Source: Halolamina salifodinae (lineage in GTDB: Archaea > Halobacteriota > Halobacteria > Halobacteriales > Haloferacaceae). From it: DNA of 64,000 bases. Shown in pieces: positions 55,535 to 63,425 of the stretch. A program made the translations under genes and the position numbers. Within the stretch, counting starts at the first letter, position 1; every line of letters begins with the position of its first letter. The DNA lies in NCBI RefSeq assembly GCF_017874235.1, contig NZ_JAGGLC010000003.1, forward strand, positions 310,001 to 374,000, given 5' to 3'. The notes beneath the pieces were generated by a model that made no database searches, had not been told where the DNA came from, and saw nothing but the letters and a program-made list of their open reading frames with translations.

Positions 55535-56697
55535 TCTGCCTCCGGGGTTTCGAGAATCGTGGTTGTCACGCAGTTGCCGAAGCCGCCGACGTTGCATGCG
55601 AGCCCGATTTCGGGGTCGTCGAGCTGTCTGTCGCCGGCCTCGCCCAGTAGTTGTTCATACACTTCGACGGCCTGTGCGACGCCGGAGGCGCCGAGGGGGT
55701 GGCCCTTCGACTTCAAGCCGCCGGAGGTGTTGATCGGCAGGTCGCCGTCGCGTTCGGTGCGGCCCTCCTCGATGGCCTTCCAGCCCTCACCCTTCTCGGC
55801 GAAGCCGAGGTCCTCGAACTGCAGGAACTCGAGGATGGTGAACATGTCGTGGAGTTCGGCGAACTCGATGTCTTCCGGCTCCCGGTCGGCCATCTCGTAG
55901 GCCTGCCGGCTGGACTCCACGACGCCGCGCATCGTCGTCGGGTCGGGGCGCTCGTGGACGACATGTGTGTCCGTCGCGCCCGCGACGCCCGAGACGACGA
56001 CGTACTCGTCGGTGATCTCCCGGGCGACGGACTCGGGGCAGAACAGCATCGCCGCCGAGCCGTCCGTGATCGGACAGAAGTCGTACAGTCGCAGCGGGTC
56101 GGCGACGATGGGCGACTCCAGTACGGTGTCGAGGTCGACCGCCTTCCGGAACTGGGCCTTGGGGTTGTCGACGCCGTTCTCGTGGTTCTTCACGGCGACC
56201 TTGCCCAGGCTCTCCCGTGGCGCGTCGTACTCGTCGAGGTAGAGCCGCGCGGTCAAGCCGGCGAAGGAGGGGAGCGTGACGCCGTGTTTGTACTCCGCCG
56301 GGTGGGTCAGGGAGGCGATGACGTCCGTCGCCTCGCCCGTGGTCTTGTGGGTCATCTTCTCCCCGCCGACGAGGAGTGTGGTCTCGCTCGCGCCGGAGGC
56401 GACCGACTGCCACGCGGCGTAGATGCCGGCGCCACCCGAGGAGGAGGTCTGGTCGATCCGGGCTGTGTAGGCTGGCTGGGCGGCCAGATCGTGGGCGAGC
56501 ATGTTCGGGACCCCGGTCTGGCCCTCCAGTTCGCCGCTGGCCATGTTCGAAACGTACAGGTGGTCGACGGCGTCGGCGTCGACGCCGGCGTCGTCGAGAC
56601 AGTCCGCGCCGGCCTCCGCGAGCAGGTCGCGGAGCCACTCCCCCTCCCGGTCGCCGAAGGGGGTCATCGACGCGCCGACGATGGCGACTCGTTCCAT
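55531..56697 (-). CDS. Thiolase-family protein (SCPx-like), nucleophile Cys replaced by Ser
   Basis: 388 residues of thiolase fold. ERVAIVGASMTPFGDREGEWL opens it; the C-terminal half has FAELHDMFTILEFL, the catalytic-His region GGLKSKGHPLGASG and CNVGGFGNCVTTTI. At the N-terminal nucleophile position, where thiolases carry Cys-x-Ser-Gly, this protein reads QTSSSGGAGIY with no Cys. It may therefore act as a non-canonical acyl-CoA thiolase or lyase, or bind acyl-CoA without condensation. Operon with the DUF35 partner. Confidence 0.85.
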   Translation of the reverse strand: MERVAIVGASMTPFGDREGEWLRDLLAEAGADCLDDAGVDADAVDHLYVSNMASGELEGQTGVPNMLAHDLAAQPAYTARIDQTSSSGGAGIYAAWQSVASGASETTLLVGGEKMTHKTTGEATDVIASLTHPAEYKHGVTLPSFAGLTARLYLDEYDAPRESLGKVAVKNHENGVDNPKAQFRKAVDLDTVLESPIVADPLRLYDFCPITDGSAAMLFCPESVAREITDEYVVVSGVAGATDTHVVHERPDPTTMRGVVESSRQAYEMADREPEDIEFAELHDMFTILEFLQFEDLGFAEKGEGWKAIEEGRTERDGDLPINTSGGLKSKGHPLGASGVAQAVEVYEQLLGEAGDRQLDDPEIGLACNVGGFGNCVTTTILETPEAE

Positions 56698-56782
56698 ATC
56701 GGGTGGCCGGCCGCGGGTCGCTTACGCGTTTCCCTTCGCGGAACACGAGCGATTTATGGCCGCCCCGGCGCCATCCCTGGAC

Positions 56783-57202
56783 ATGAACCCTCGAGAGCCT
56801 GCGGACGCCGGCAAGGCGGTCGCAGTCGTCGCCGCGCTGCTCGCCGTGGTGGTGTTCGCGCCGCTGCTGGTCGTCTCCGGCACGGGGAGCACGCTCGGCG
56901 CTTACTACTCGGCCGGCCCGTTCGGCCTCACCGCGGTCGGCCTGCTGGCCGTCGTCGCCGCCGTGGTCTTCCTCTCGGTCGGTCAGCCCCACACCGACGA
57001 AACGATGCTCTCGGGGGTCGGCGTCGTCGTCGCCCTCGGTGTGCTCCTGACGGCGGTGGCGTGGCTGCTCACCCTGGACTCGACGGTGCTGTTCAGTTTC
57101 CCCGCGGAGTACTCGTGGATCGAGAACCACCGCTGGGTCGTGCTCGTGGGCGCGCTCGCGCTGGCCGCGGCCTCGGGCCTGCAGGGCCGGACGGCGCTCT
57201 GA
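56783..57202 (+). CDS. Four-helix haloarchaeal membrane protein, unknown function
   Basis: 139 residues from ATG 56783 with TATA-like GATTTATGG ~28 nt upstream. Four hydrophobic helices (VAVVAALLAVVVFAPLLVVS, GLTAVGLLAVVAAVVFLSV, GVGVVVALGVLLTAVAWLL, and VVLVGALALAAASGL). The outer loop between helices 3 and 4 has VLFSFPAEYSWIENHRW. No catalytic motif. I recall this as a DUF-only haloarchaeal family. Confidence 0.7.
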   Translation: MNPREPADAGKAVAVVAALLAVVVFAPLLVVSGTGSTLGAYYSAGPFGLTAVGLLAVVAAVVFLSVGQPHTDETMLSGVGVVVALGVLLTAVAWLLTLDSTVLFSFPAEYSWIENHRWVVLVGALALAAASGLQGRTAL

Positions 57203-57244
57203 CCTGACCGCGAGCGTTTTCTCCCCGTCGCGTCTACGACACCT

Positions 57245-57967
57245 GTGACCGACTGGCCGCCGGTAGATCCCACGGACGTAGAAGCCGTTGCTGAGCAGCG
57301 CGACGACGTCGTCGCCGCCGTCGCCGACCACGCCGGCGACATCGCCTACCAACTCGCGCTGCTGCAGGGCGGCGACTACGGCCGGACGACGTTCGACACG
57401 CCCGGCGGCGAGTGGACGGTGAAACACGAGGCGGGCGCCCTGGAGTTCCTGCTGTTCGACCCCAAGAGCGGCTCTGAAGTGTACGTCGTCTCCACGAAGC
57501 GCCAGCCGGACCCCGAGGACCTCGCCACCGCGCTCACTGACTACGCGGCGTTCGTCGAGGCCTACAACGACCACGTTGAGGAGGCCGAAGAGACGCTCGT
57601 TGACGTGCCCAACGAGTTTCCCGAGGCCAAAACCACCGAGACGGCCGTCGCGGAGCGTCGCCGCGTGCTCGGCCGCGTCGAGGAGGTCTGTAACCGCATC
57701 GCCGGCGAACTCCACCGCTTTGAGGGCGGGGAGTACGGCACCTACGCCGAGCGCATCGACGGCCTGCGCTGGGAACTCAACTGGGACCGCGACGGCGTCT
57801 CCTACCTCCGCGTCGGCGGCAGCGACGGCGTCTATCTGGTCTCACAGTACCAGCCACCCGCGGCCGCGGACGTGCGTCGGTTCGTCCCGAAGTTTTCGGC
57901 GTTCGTCGACACGTACAACGAACACGTCGACGAACTGGAGGCGACGCTCGAACCGGTCGAACTCTGA
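57245..57967 (+). CDS. Two-repeat haloarchaeal protein of unknown function
   Basis: 240 residues from GTG 57245. It is an internal duplication: repeat A (~25-120) has LALLQGGDYGRTTFDTPGGEWTVKHEAGALEFLLFD ... AFVEAYNDHVEEAEETL. Repeat B (~150-238) has LHRFEGGEYGTYAERIDGLRWELNWDRDGVSYLRVG ... AFVDTYNEHVDELEATL. Each is a small beta-sheet capped by a helix. No catalytic motif. 43 nt after the membrane-protein gene, so possibly in the same transcript. Confidence 0.75.
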   Translation: MTDWPPVDPTDVEAVAEQRDDVVAAVADHAGDIAYQLALLQGGDYGRTTFDTPGGEWTVKHEAGALEFLLFDPKSGSEVYVVSTKRQPDPEDLATALTDYAAFVEAYNDHVEEAEETLVDVPNEFPEAKTTETAVAERRRVLGRVEEVCNRIAGELHRFEGGEYGTYAERIDGLRWELNWDRDGVSYLRVGGSDGVYLVSQYQPPAAADVRRFVPKFSAFVDTYNEHVDELEATLEPVEL

Positions 57968-58059
57968 GGGTCGGCGAGGCGTCGTCGCCGTCGTCTCACA
58001 GTGCTGCGTGTGGGGATCTCTGTCCCGAAAGGGCCTTATGTCCCACCCCGCTATCCTGA

Positions 58060-58379
58060 GGTGGACTAGGTCGGGCGGTTAGGCCCCGCTCGTCACCCCC
58101 GAGATAGTCTTCAGGGGGGACCGAACCCCGGGTTCGTCCGGTCAGACCGGCACGGGCCTCGGGAGCCGACGTCGAAGCCTCGTCCTACGGGGACAGCGGT
58201 CCACGACGCTCGCCTGCAGGGGCGATCCGTCGTGGTTGATCGACGGTACCGGGTCAGGCGCGGAAGCGAGCAGCCCATCGTCGGACGCCCGTCGCTCGTA
58301 GGGCCGCGGGGTGGAGGAGGCAACCGAGACTACCCGCGTCGGAACGCCGGGCAACCCCGGGCGTCCGCCATTCATTTCG
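58060..58379 (+). ncRNA. Signal recognition particle RNA (archaeal 7S RNA)
   Basis: RNA scaffold of SRP, binding SRP54 and SRP19 to target secretory and membrane proteins. Diagnostic helix 8 reads GGGTCAGGCG-CGGAAG-CGAGCAGCCC (58251-58276) with the GGAA loop and symmetric-loop bases that bind the SRP54 M domain. The ends pair as archaeal helix 1: GGTGGAC at 58060 with GTCCGCC at 58373. The Alu domain lies at ~58070-58130. TATA-like CCTTATG (58034-58040) is ~26 nt before the predicted 5' end. About 320 nt, near the ~300 nt known in haloarchaea. It fills an otherwise gene-free 446-nt gap (57968-58413). Confidence 0.92.
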
Positions 58380-58413
58380 TTCTCTCACTGTCGAGCGACC
58401 GCCTCGGCGGGAT

Positions 58414-59055
58414 CTATCGGTCCGACTCGTACTTGCTCGATAGGTAGGCGATCAACGGCGTGCCGACGATTGTCGGCCAGACCCACGCCAACACACCCAG
58501 CGTCGGCGTGAGGTTCACCGCCGAAACCGCACTGACGGTCGCGATGAACGCCCCGAGCATCCGCTGAAGGTGGCTGACGAGCCACGCCCCGCCCTCGCTG
58601 TGGTAAAACGACCGGAGGTCCTGTCCGCCGAACGTGACGCCGATAGCGCCGAAAACGACCATCACGACGCCGAAGGAACTGCCGCCCAGAAACCAGACCA
58701 CGCCCCACACGCCGAGGGCCAGACACGCGGCGACCACGGAACCGGCGGCCAGCCAATCGGCCGCGTGTGCGGTGTCGCTCGGCCGCTTCCGCGAGAGCGC
58801 CCGGTAGCCGGAGAACGCGAGATAGCCGCTGAACACGGCGACGAGCGTGAGGACGATCCGGAACGAAGTGGGTACGAGGACGACGAGTACGAACACCGTC
58901 GCCACGGTAACGGCCATGGCGGCGAGAAAGAGCCTTCCAGCCTGTCGATGGCGCCGGCCACCCTTCGTCGTCGCCAGCGCGGCGACGCCGGCAGCCACCG
59001 CGACGGTGCCGGCGGCGATGTGGAGCCACAGCGACCAGGCTTCGATGGCGCCCAT
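58414..59055 (-). CDS. DUF2306-like membrane protein
   Basis: 213 residues with about six hydrophobic helices. LWLHIAAGTVAVAAGVAAL, TKGGRRHRQAGRLFLAAMAV and the late SHLQRMLGAFIATVSAVSAVN give the paired intramembrane His and GxxHRxxGR motif typical of DUF2306-type proteins, some related to haem-binding membrane oxidoreductases. TATA-like CTTAAG ~28 nt upstream on the minus strand supports ATG 59055. Function unknown. Confidence 0.78.
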   Translation of the reverse strand: MGAIEAWSLWLHIAAGTVAVAAGVAALATTKGGRRHRQAGRLFLAAMAVTVATVFVLVVLVPTSFRIVLTLVAVFSGYLAFSGYRALSRKRPSDTAHAADWLAAGSVVAACLALGVWGVVWFLGGSSFGVVMVVFGAIGVTFGGQDLRSFYHSEGGAWLVSHLQRMLGAFIATVSAVSAVNLTPTLGVLAWVWPTIVGTPLIAYLSSKYESDR

Positions 59056-59124
59056 GGGTAGTCATGGGTGACATCCAGCTTAAGCTTTCGTGCGGAAATT
59101 CCTCCCGTCCGGTCCTCTTCGGGT

Positions 59125-60270
59125 TCAGGCCCGCTTGTACTGGTCGGGCCACTCCGGCGCGTTCTCGGCGTCGAGTTCCCGGCCGGCGTGCAGCGAGAAG
59201 TACGGGTCACGCAGGTGTTCGCGAGCGAGCAGCACCGCGTCCGCGCGCTCGTTGCCGACTAGCGCCTCGGCGTGCTGGGCCTCGGTGATGCCGCCGACGG
59301 TGCCGACGGCGATTTCGTCGCTGCCGGCCGCAATCGTGTCGCCGGTGAGCGTCTGGCCCTCGCTCTCCAGGGTCTCGCGGATGGTCTCGGCGTACTGGGC
59401 CTGATAGCCCGGGCCGCTGCGGGGGATCTGCTGGTCGGGGTGGATGCCGCCCGAGGAGACGTCGAGGAAGTCGACGCCGAGATCCCCTAGTTCGCTCGCG
59501 AGGCGGGCCGACTGGGCCACGTCCCACGACTCGCGGTCAGGGAGCCAGTCGGTCGCGGAGATCCGGACGAAGATGGGCTTCTCTTCGGGCCAGACCTCGC
59601 GGACGCCTTCACAGACCTCCCGGAGCAGTTTCGTCCGGCCCTCGAAGTCGCCGCCGTACTCGTCGTCGCGGTCGTTGGTGACCGGCGAGAGGAACTCGTG
59701 GAGCAGGTAGCCGTGAGCGGCGTGGATCTCCGGCACCTCGAAGCCGGCGTCCAGCGCGTACTCGGCGGCGTCGACGAAGGAGTCGACGATATCCCGCACG
59801 TCGTCCGTGTCCATGCGCTCGGTCGGCGCCGTGTTCTCCTCGTCGCGGGGGTATGGCTCGTCGGAGGGACCCTTCGGCGTCCACCCGCCCTCGTCCGGTT
59901 TGACGAGGCGGGGAGAATCCTCCCACGGGCGCCGGGTGCTGGCTTTCCGGCCGGCGTGGGCGAGTTGGATCGCCGGGACGCTGCCCTGGCTCTTGATGAA
60001 CTCGGCGGTCGGTGCCAGCGCGTCGGCGTGTTCCTGACTCCAGATACCGAGGTCCTCCGGCGAGATGCGCCCGCGTGGTTCGACGGCCGTCGCTTCCGCG
60101 ATGACGACGCCGGCGCCGCCGACGGCACGGCTGCCGAGGTGGACGTGGTGCCACTCAGTGGCCAGTCCGTCGCGGTCCTCACAGGAGTACTGACACATCG
60201 GCGACACCATCACGCGGTTCGGGATCTCCGTCTCGCGCAGCGTGAGTGGTTCGAACAGTGAAGCGTGCAC
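59125..60270 (-). CDS. NADH:flavin oxidoreductase, Old Yellow Enzyme family (YqjM-like)
   Basis: FMN-dependent ene-reductase. 381 residues from GTG 60270 (VHASLFEPLTLRETEIPNRV). FMN/active-site features: MVSPMCQYSCEDRDGLATEWHHVHL with the YqjM-type redox Cys, IQLAHAGRK, FEVPEIHAAHGYLLHEFLSP with the catalytic His pair, and FVRISATDW. Late DAVLLAREHLRDPY. The physiological substrate is unknown; such enzymes reduce activated C=C bonds. No convincing TATA box is seen. Divergent from the Nif3-like gene, overlapping promoter space. Confidence 0.92.
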   Translation of the reverse strand: MHASLFEPLTLRETEIPNRVMVSPMCQYSCEDRDGLATEWHHVHLGSRAVGGAGVVIAEATAVEPRGRISPEDLGIWSQEHADALAPTAEFIKSQGSVPAIQLAHAGRKASTRRPWEDSPRLVKPDEGGWTPKGPSDEPYPRDEENTAPTERMDTDDVRDIVDSFVDAAEYALDAGFEVPEIHAAHGYLLHEFLSPVTNDRDDEYGGDFEGRTKLLREVCEGVREVWPEEKPIFVRISATDWLPDRESWDVAQSARLASELGDLGVDFLDVSSGGIHPDQQIPRSGPGYQAQYAETIRETLESEGQTLTGDTIAAGSDEIAVGTVGGITEAQHAEALVGNERADAVLLAREHLRDPYFSLHAGRELDAENAPEWPDQYKRA

Positions 60271-60402
60271 ACTGCGGTTTCGGCCGGCCGGGAGAAGGCG
60301 CTGTCGGCTCGTGTCTCGTTTGCCGATTTCGGGGAGATGACTCGCCGTCACGTCATCTGCCGGATTCGGGAGCTTTTCAGCCTCGCCGCGGGGAGAGAGC
60401 GT

Positions 60403-61236
60403 ATGGCACTCTCGACGGAGGAGATCATGCAGATCAGTCTCGACCTCGTCGGCTGGGACGAGGTGCCGGCAGACAGCGGGGTTCACGTCCCCGCCGACGC
60501 CGTGGAAACCGCACTCGTGGGCATCGACCTCGAGTCCCCGGAGATCCAGCTTGCCGAGCGCGAAGGGTACGACCTCGTGCTGGCCCACCACCCGCCGGGG
60601 GGCGACCCGCGGGTCAACTTCGCGCCCGTACTGGACAAGCAGGTGGAGTTCATGACCGCCCACGGCGTCCCCGAGGAGCGCGCCGAGGAGGCCGCCGCAG
60701 ACATCATCTCCGGCATGGAGCACTCGGGCCACAGCACGAACTACCGCCACGACCCCTCCATCGCCGAGCATCTGGATCAGCCGTACATGAACGTCCACCT
60801 CGCGCCGGACGAACTCGGGCGCCGCCGCTTCCAGGAAGTCGCTGACGATCTCGACGACGACGCCACAGTCGGGGCGTTCGCCGACGCGCTGGGCGAGATC
60901 CCCGAGATCGAGGAGGCGATCACCGACGTGGAACTCCGCCTCGGCGAGCGAGACAACGACCTCGGTGAGGTGGCTATCCACCACGCCGCCGGCACGAACG
61001 GCGGCAGCGACGTGGCCAGTGCGTACTTCGACCATGGCGTCGACACGGTGCTGTACATCCACATCGGCGCCGGCGACACCGCGGAACTCACCGAGGAGTA
61101 CGGCGACACTGAGAAGAACCTCGTCGTCACCGGCCACATCGCCAGTGACGCCATCGGGATGAACGAGTTCATCGACGCGCTGGAGGAAGAAGGGCTGGAG
61201 TGTGACACGGTCTCTGGCTGCGGGATCGGCCGGTAA
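60403..61236 (+). CDS. Nif3-like dinuclear metal-centre hexameric protein
   Basis: 277 residues. LVLAHHPPGGDP carries two metal His; MNVHLAPDELGRRRFQEVADDL, HHAAGTNGGSDVASAYFDHG and LVVTGHIASDAIGMNEFID supply the later ligands. This is the NIF3 (YbgI/DUF34) fold, sometimes called GTP cyclohydrolase I type 2 without proof. TATA-like CTTTTCA ~28 nt upstream of ATG 60403. Role unknown; links to cofactor or metal homeostasis are suspected for the family. Confidence 0.85.
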   Translation: MALSTEEIMQISLDLVGWDEVPADSGVHVPADAVETALVGIDLESPEIQLAEREGYDLVLAHHPPGGDPRVNFAPVLDKQVEFMTAHGVPEERAEEAAADIISGMEHSGHSTNYRHDPSIAEHLDQPYMNVHLAPDELGRRRFQEVADDLDDDATVGAFADALGEIPEIEEAITDVELRLGERDNDLGEVAIHHAAGTNGGSDVASAYFDHGVDTVLYIHIGAGDTAELTEEYGDTEKNLVVTGHIASDAIGMNEFIDALEEEGLECDTVSGCGIGR

Positions 61237-61276
61237 GACCTGAACCGGAAGCGTCGTTTTCGACCAGTAGAGGCCG

Positions 61277-61572
61277 CTATCGACCGACTGGCGACTCGTC
61301 CTCGAGATAGTTTCGACGTGGTGGGTGTCCTCCTCGACCGTCTCCAGTACATTCCGCAGGATCTCCTCGGTCGTGTAGTCGCCGAGGATGTTCGCGAGTT
61401 TTACGTGCTCGCACATCCCGGTGATGATCTCGCTGTAGATCGCATGGATGTTCCCGAGTGACTTACGCACGTCATACACGTCGTCGTCTTCGGGTTCGAC
61501 CGTCGCGTGCTCGGTCAGGGATGTCATCCGAGCGACCGGTATGCTGCCGATGCTGCCTTTCTGGGTGCTCAT
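61277..61572 (-). pseudogene. dps: Decayed Dps/DpsA ferritin-like gene (internal deletion plus frameshift)
   Basis: The start MSTQK and the middle PVARMTSLTEHATVEPEDDDVYDV...IYSEIITGMCEHVKLANILGD...EEILRNVLETVEEDTHHVE match haloarchaeal Dps. About 75 residues between MSTQKG and GSIPVA, carrying the first two helices and most ferroxidase ligands, are missing. After HHVE the frame shifts: one missing base at ~61310 turns the expected HYLEDESPVGR into nonsense, and restoring it gives that end with TAG at 61277. Two independent defects indicate a pseudogene. An intact dps may exist elsewhere. Confidence 0.8.
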
Positions 61573-61693
61573 CTCGCCCGAAAATCGGCTCCCCGGACAA
61601 GAAGCCGTCATTGCCACCCGATTCGGGGCGATGTCTGACGCTCAGGCGTAACGTTATAGGCCCGGCTGGAGTAGCACCTGACGTGATGGGGGA

Positions 61694-63379
61694 ATGAACG
61701 GCACCGAACAACTCAGTCTGAAGGACATGACGTTCCTGCGGGCGATCCGGGACATCAACGGCTCGCCCGAGCGGTACGCGTCGACGGCGCAGGGGGAAAC
61801 TCCGGCGACGGCCACTGCGATCACGGCGGCCACCTCGCTGAGCGAGCAGGAGGTCACGTACCGTCTCGAGCATCCGAGACTCGGACAGAGCGGGCTGGTG
61901 ACGGTGTACGAGGCGGGTACGGCCGGCGACGATTCTGCCAGCCTCACCAGCGCCGAACTCACCGAGGCGGGCGTCCGCGCCATCGCGGCGGCGGACGACC
62001 GGACCGATACCGACGACGGCCACAGCCGCCGGCCCGACGACGACCACGAACAGATCGCCGAAATGCAGGAGTGGGAACCCGCGGATATCGACGATGACGG
62101 CACCTCGACGACGGAGCGCACCGCCGCCGGCGCCGCCACAGCCGCGACACAGCCCGGCGCGGAGCCGCCGGAAGCATCCCGGAAAGCGGCTGCCAGCCGA
62201 GCGACGGCGGCCACCGAATCATCTCCCACGGACGAGCCCGACGGCGACCGACTCGCCGCGCTCGAGTCCCGGATCGAGGCGCTCGAAGCTGCACAGACCG
62301 GGAGCGAGCAAGAGACGAGCGAAGCGGCCGAACCCGAGCGCGTCGACGACATCGCTTCCGAGGTCGCGTCGCTCCGGGAGTCCACCGACCGACTCGCCTC
62401 GCGGCTCGACGACGCCCTCGACGAACTCGACGCGATCAAGGAGTCCGAGTACGGCGCACTCGCCGAGAAGCGCGAGCGACAGTTCGAGACCGCGGTCAAG
62501 TCGATGGTCGCGTTCCACCAGCTCGCGACCGAGGTGCTCGACGTGCGCGTCGAGAACTACGAGCCCGAAGCCGGCCGCGCCGACCCGGAGCGCGTTGCCG
62601 TCACGCGCAACCGGATCGGCGACGCGCTCGGCGTCGGCAAGCAGCGTGGTGGCGCCGACATTACCCTCGAACGTGACGAGACCGACTGGCCCGACCCGGA
62701 GGAGGCTGCCCGCGGCGAGCAGGTGTTCGGCGAGGACGAGACCAACGAACTTGACCCCGAACCCGAGTCGGCAGCGCCGGACACGGGCGTCTACCCGCCC
62801 ATCGCCGGGGACGACGACGATGGCCCTGAAACGGCCGCCACTGAGGAAGCCAGCGAGGCGGATCCAGAGTCCGACGCCCCCGACACGGGCGTCTACCCGC
62901 CAATCGGTGGGAATCGGGAGGAGGACGAGGAGGCGGAGCCCACAGAAGCAGAGACAAAAGAGGGCGGCGCCGATTCAGGGGTTCCCGATACGGGTGTCTA
63001 CCCACCGATTGGGGGCGACCAGGATGAAGAGCCGGAAGACGACCCTGAGGGCTCGCTCCCGGCGAGCATACGCCCCGGCAATGACGACGATGGCGGGATC
63101 TCCGAGACCGCGGCCGAGGAAAGTCACGTCGTCGATCCGATCCGGAGCACTGACCACCACAGAGCCGGGCCCCGACTCGACATCGACGCCGAACTACAGG
63201 GGACGGTTCGGACGGCGATAACCGAGGTACGGGCCGCGGCAGACGACCCTTATCCCGCCGGCGAGGCCTACGCCCGAATCATCGGCGAGGCGCCCGTTGG
63301 AGATGGCCCCGCCGCAGCGAGCGACCGGTCGGCGACCGGCGCCGCGGCCGACGTGGCGCTGGACGATGACGACGACTGA
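61694..63379 (+). CDS. wHTH/coiled-coil protein with PDTGVYPPIGG repeats, unknown function
   Basis: 561 residues, very acidic. The first ~95 resemble a winged helix (LSLKDMTFLRAIRDIN ... SLSEQEVTYRLEHPRLGQSGLVTVYEAG). A low-complexity stretch leads to a coiled coil (~195-290, RLAALESRIEALEAAQ ... SEVASLRESTDRLASRLDDALDELDAI) and a helical domain (QFETAVKSMVAFHQLATEVLDVRVENYEP). Then three copies of PDTGVYPPI(A/G)G occur at ~residues 359, 396 and 434, separated by acidic spacers, before a conserved-looking C-terminal helix (RTAITEVRAAADDPYPAG). A DNA-associated scaffold that displays a short binding motif is my guess. Confidence 0.75.
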   Translation: MNGTEQLSLKDMTFLRAIRDINGSPERYASTAQGETPATATAITAATSLSEQEVTYRLEHPRLGQSGLVTVYEAGTAGDDSASLTSAELTEAGVRAIAAADDRTDTDDGHSRRPDDDHEQIAEMQEWEPADIDDDGTSTTERTAAGAATAATQPGAEPPEASRKAAASRATAATESSPTDEPDGDRLAALESRIEALEAAQTGSEQETSEAAEPERVDDIASEVASLRESTDRLASRLDDALDELDAIKESEYGALAEKRERQFETAVKSMVAFHQLATEVLDVRVENYEPEAGRADPERVAVTRNRIGDALGVGKQRGGADITLERDETDWPDPEEAARGEQVFGEDETNELDPEPESAAPDTGVYPPIAGDDDDGPETAATEEASEADPESDAPDTGVYPPIGGNREEDEEAEPTEAETKEGGADSGVPDTGVYPPIGGDQDEEPEDDPEGSLPASIRPGNDDDGGISETAAEESHVVDPIRSTDHHRAGPRLDIDAELQGTVRTAITEVRAAADDPYPAGEAYARIIGEAPVGDGPAAASDRSATGAAADVALDDDDD

Positions 63380-63425
63380 CTCCCGCTTCCGTTCTGCTTA
63401 ACTCCGCGGGCGCGCAAGCCAGCGT

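Noticed and set aside
58111..58447. Short ORFs in the 58-kb gap on both strands
   Set aside because: The interval is explained by SRP RNA; the ORFs have Arg/Pro-rich shadow composition.
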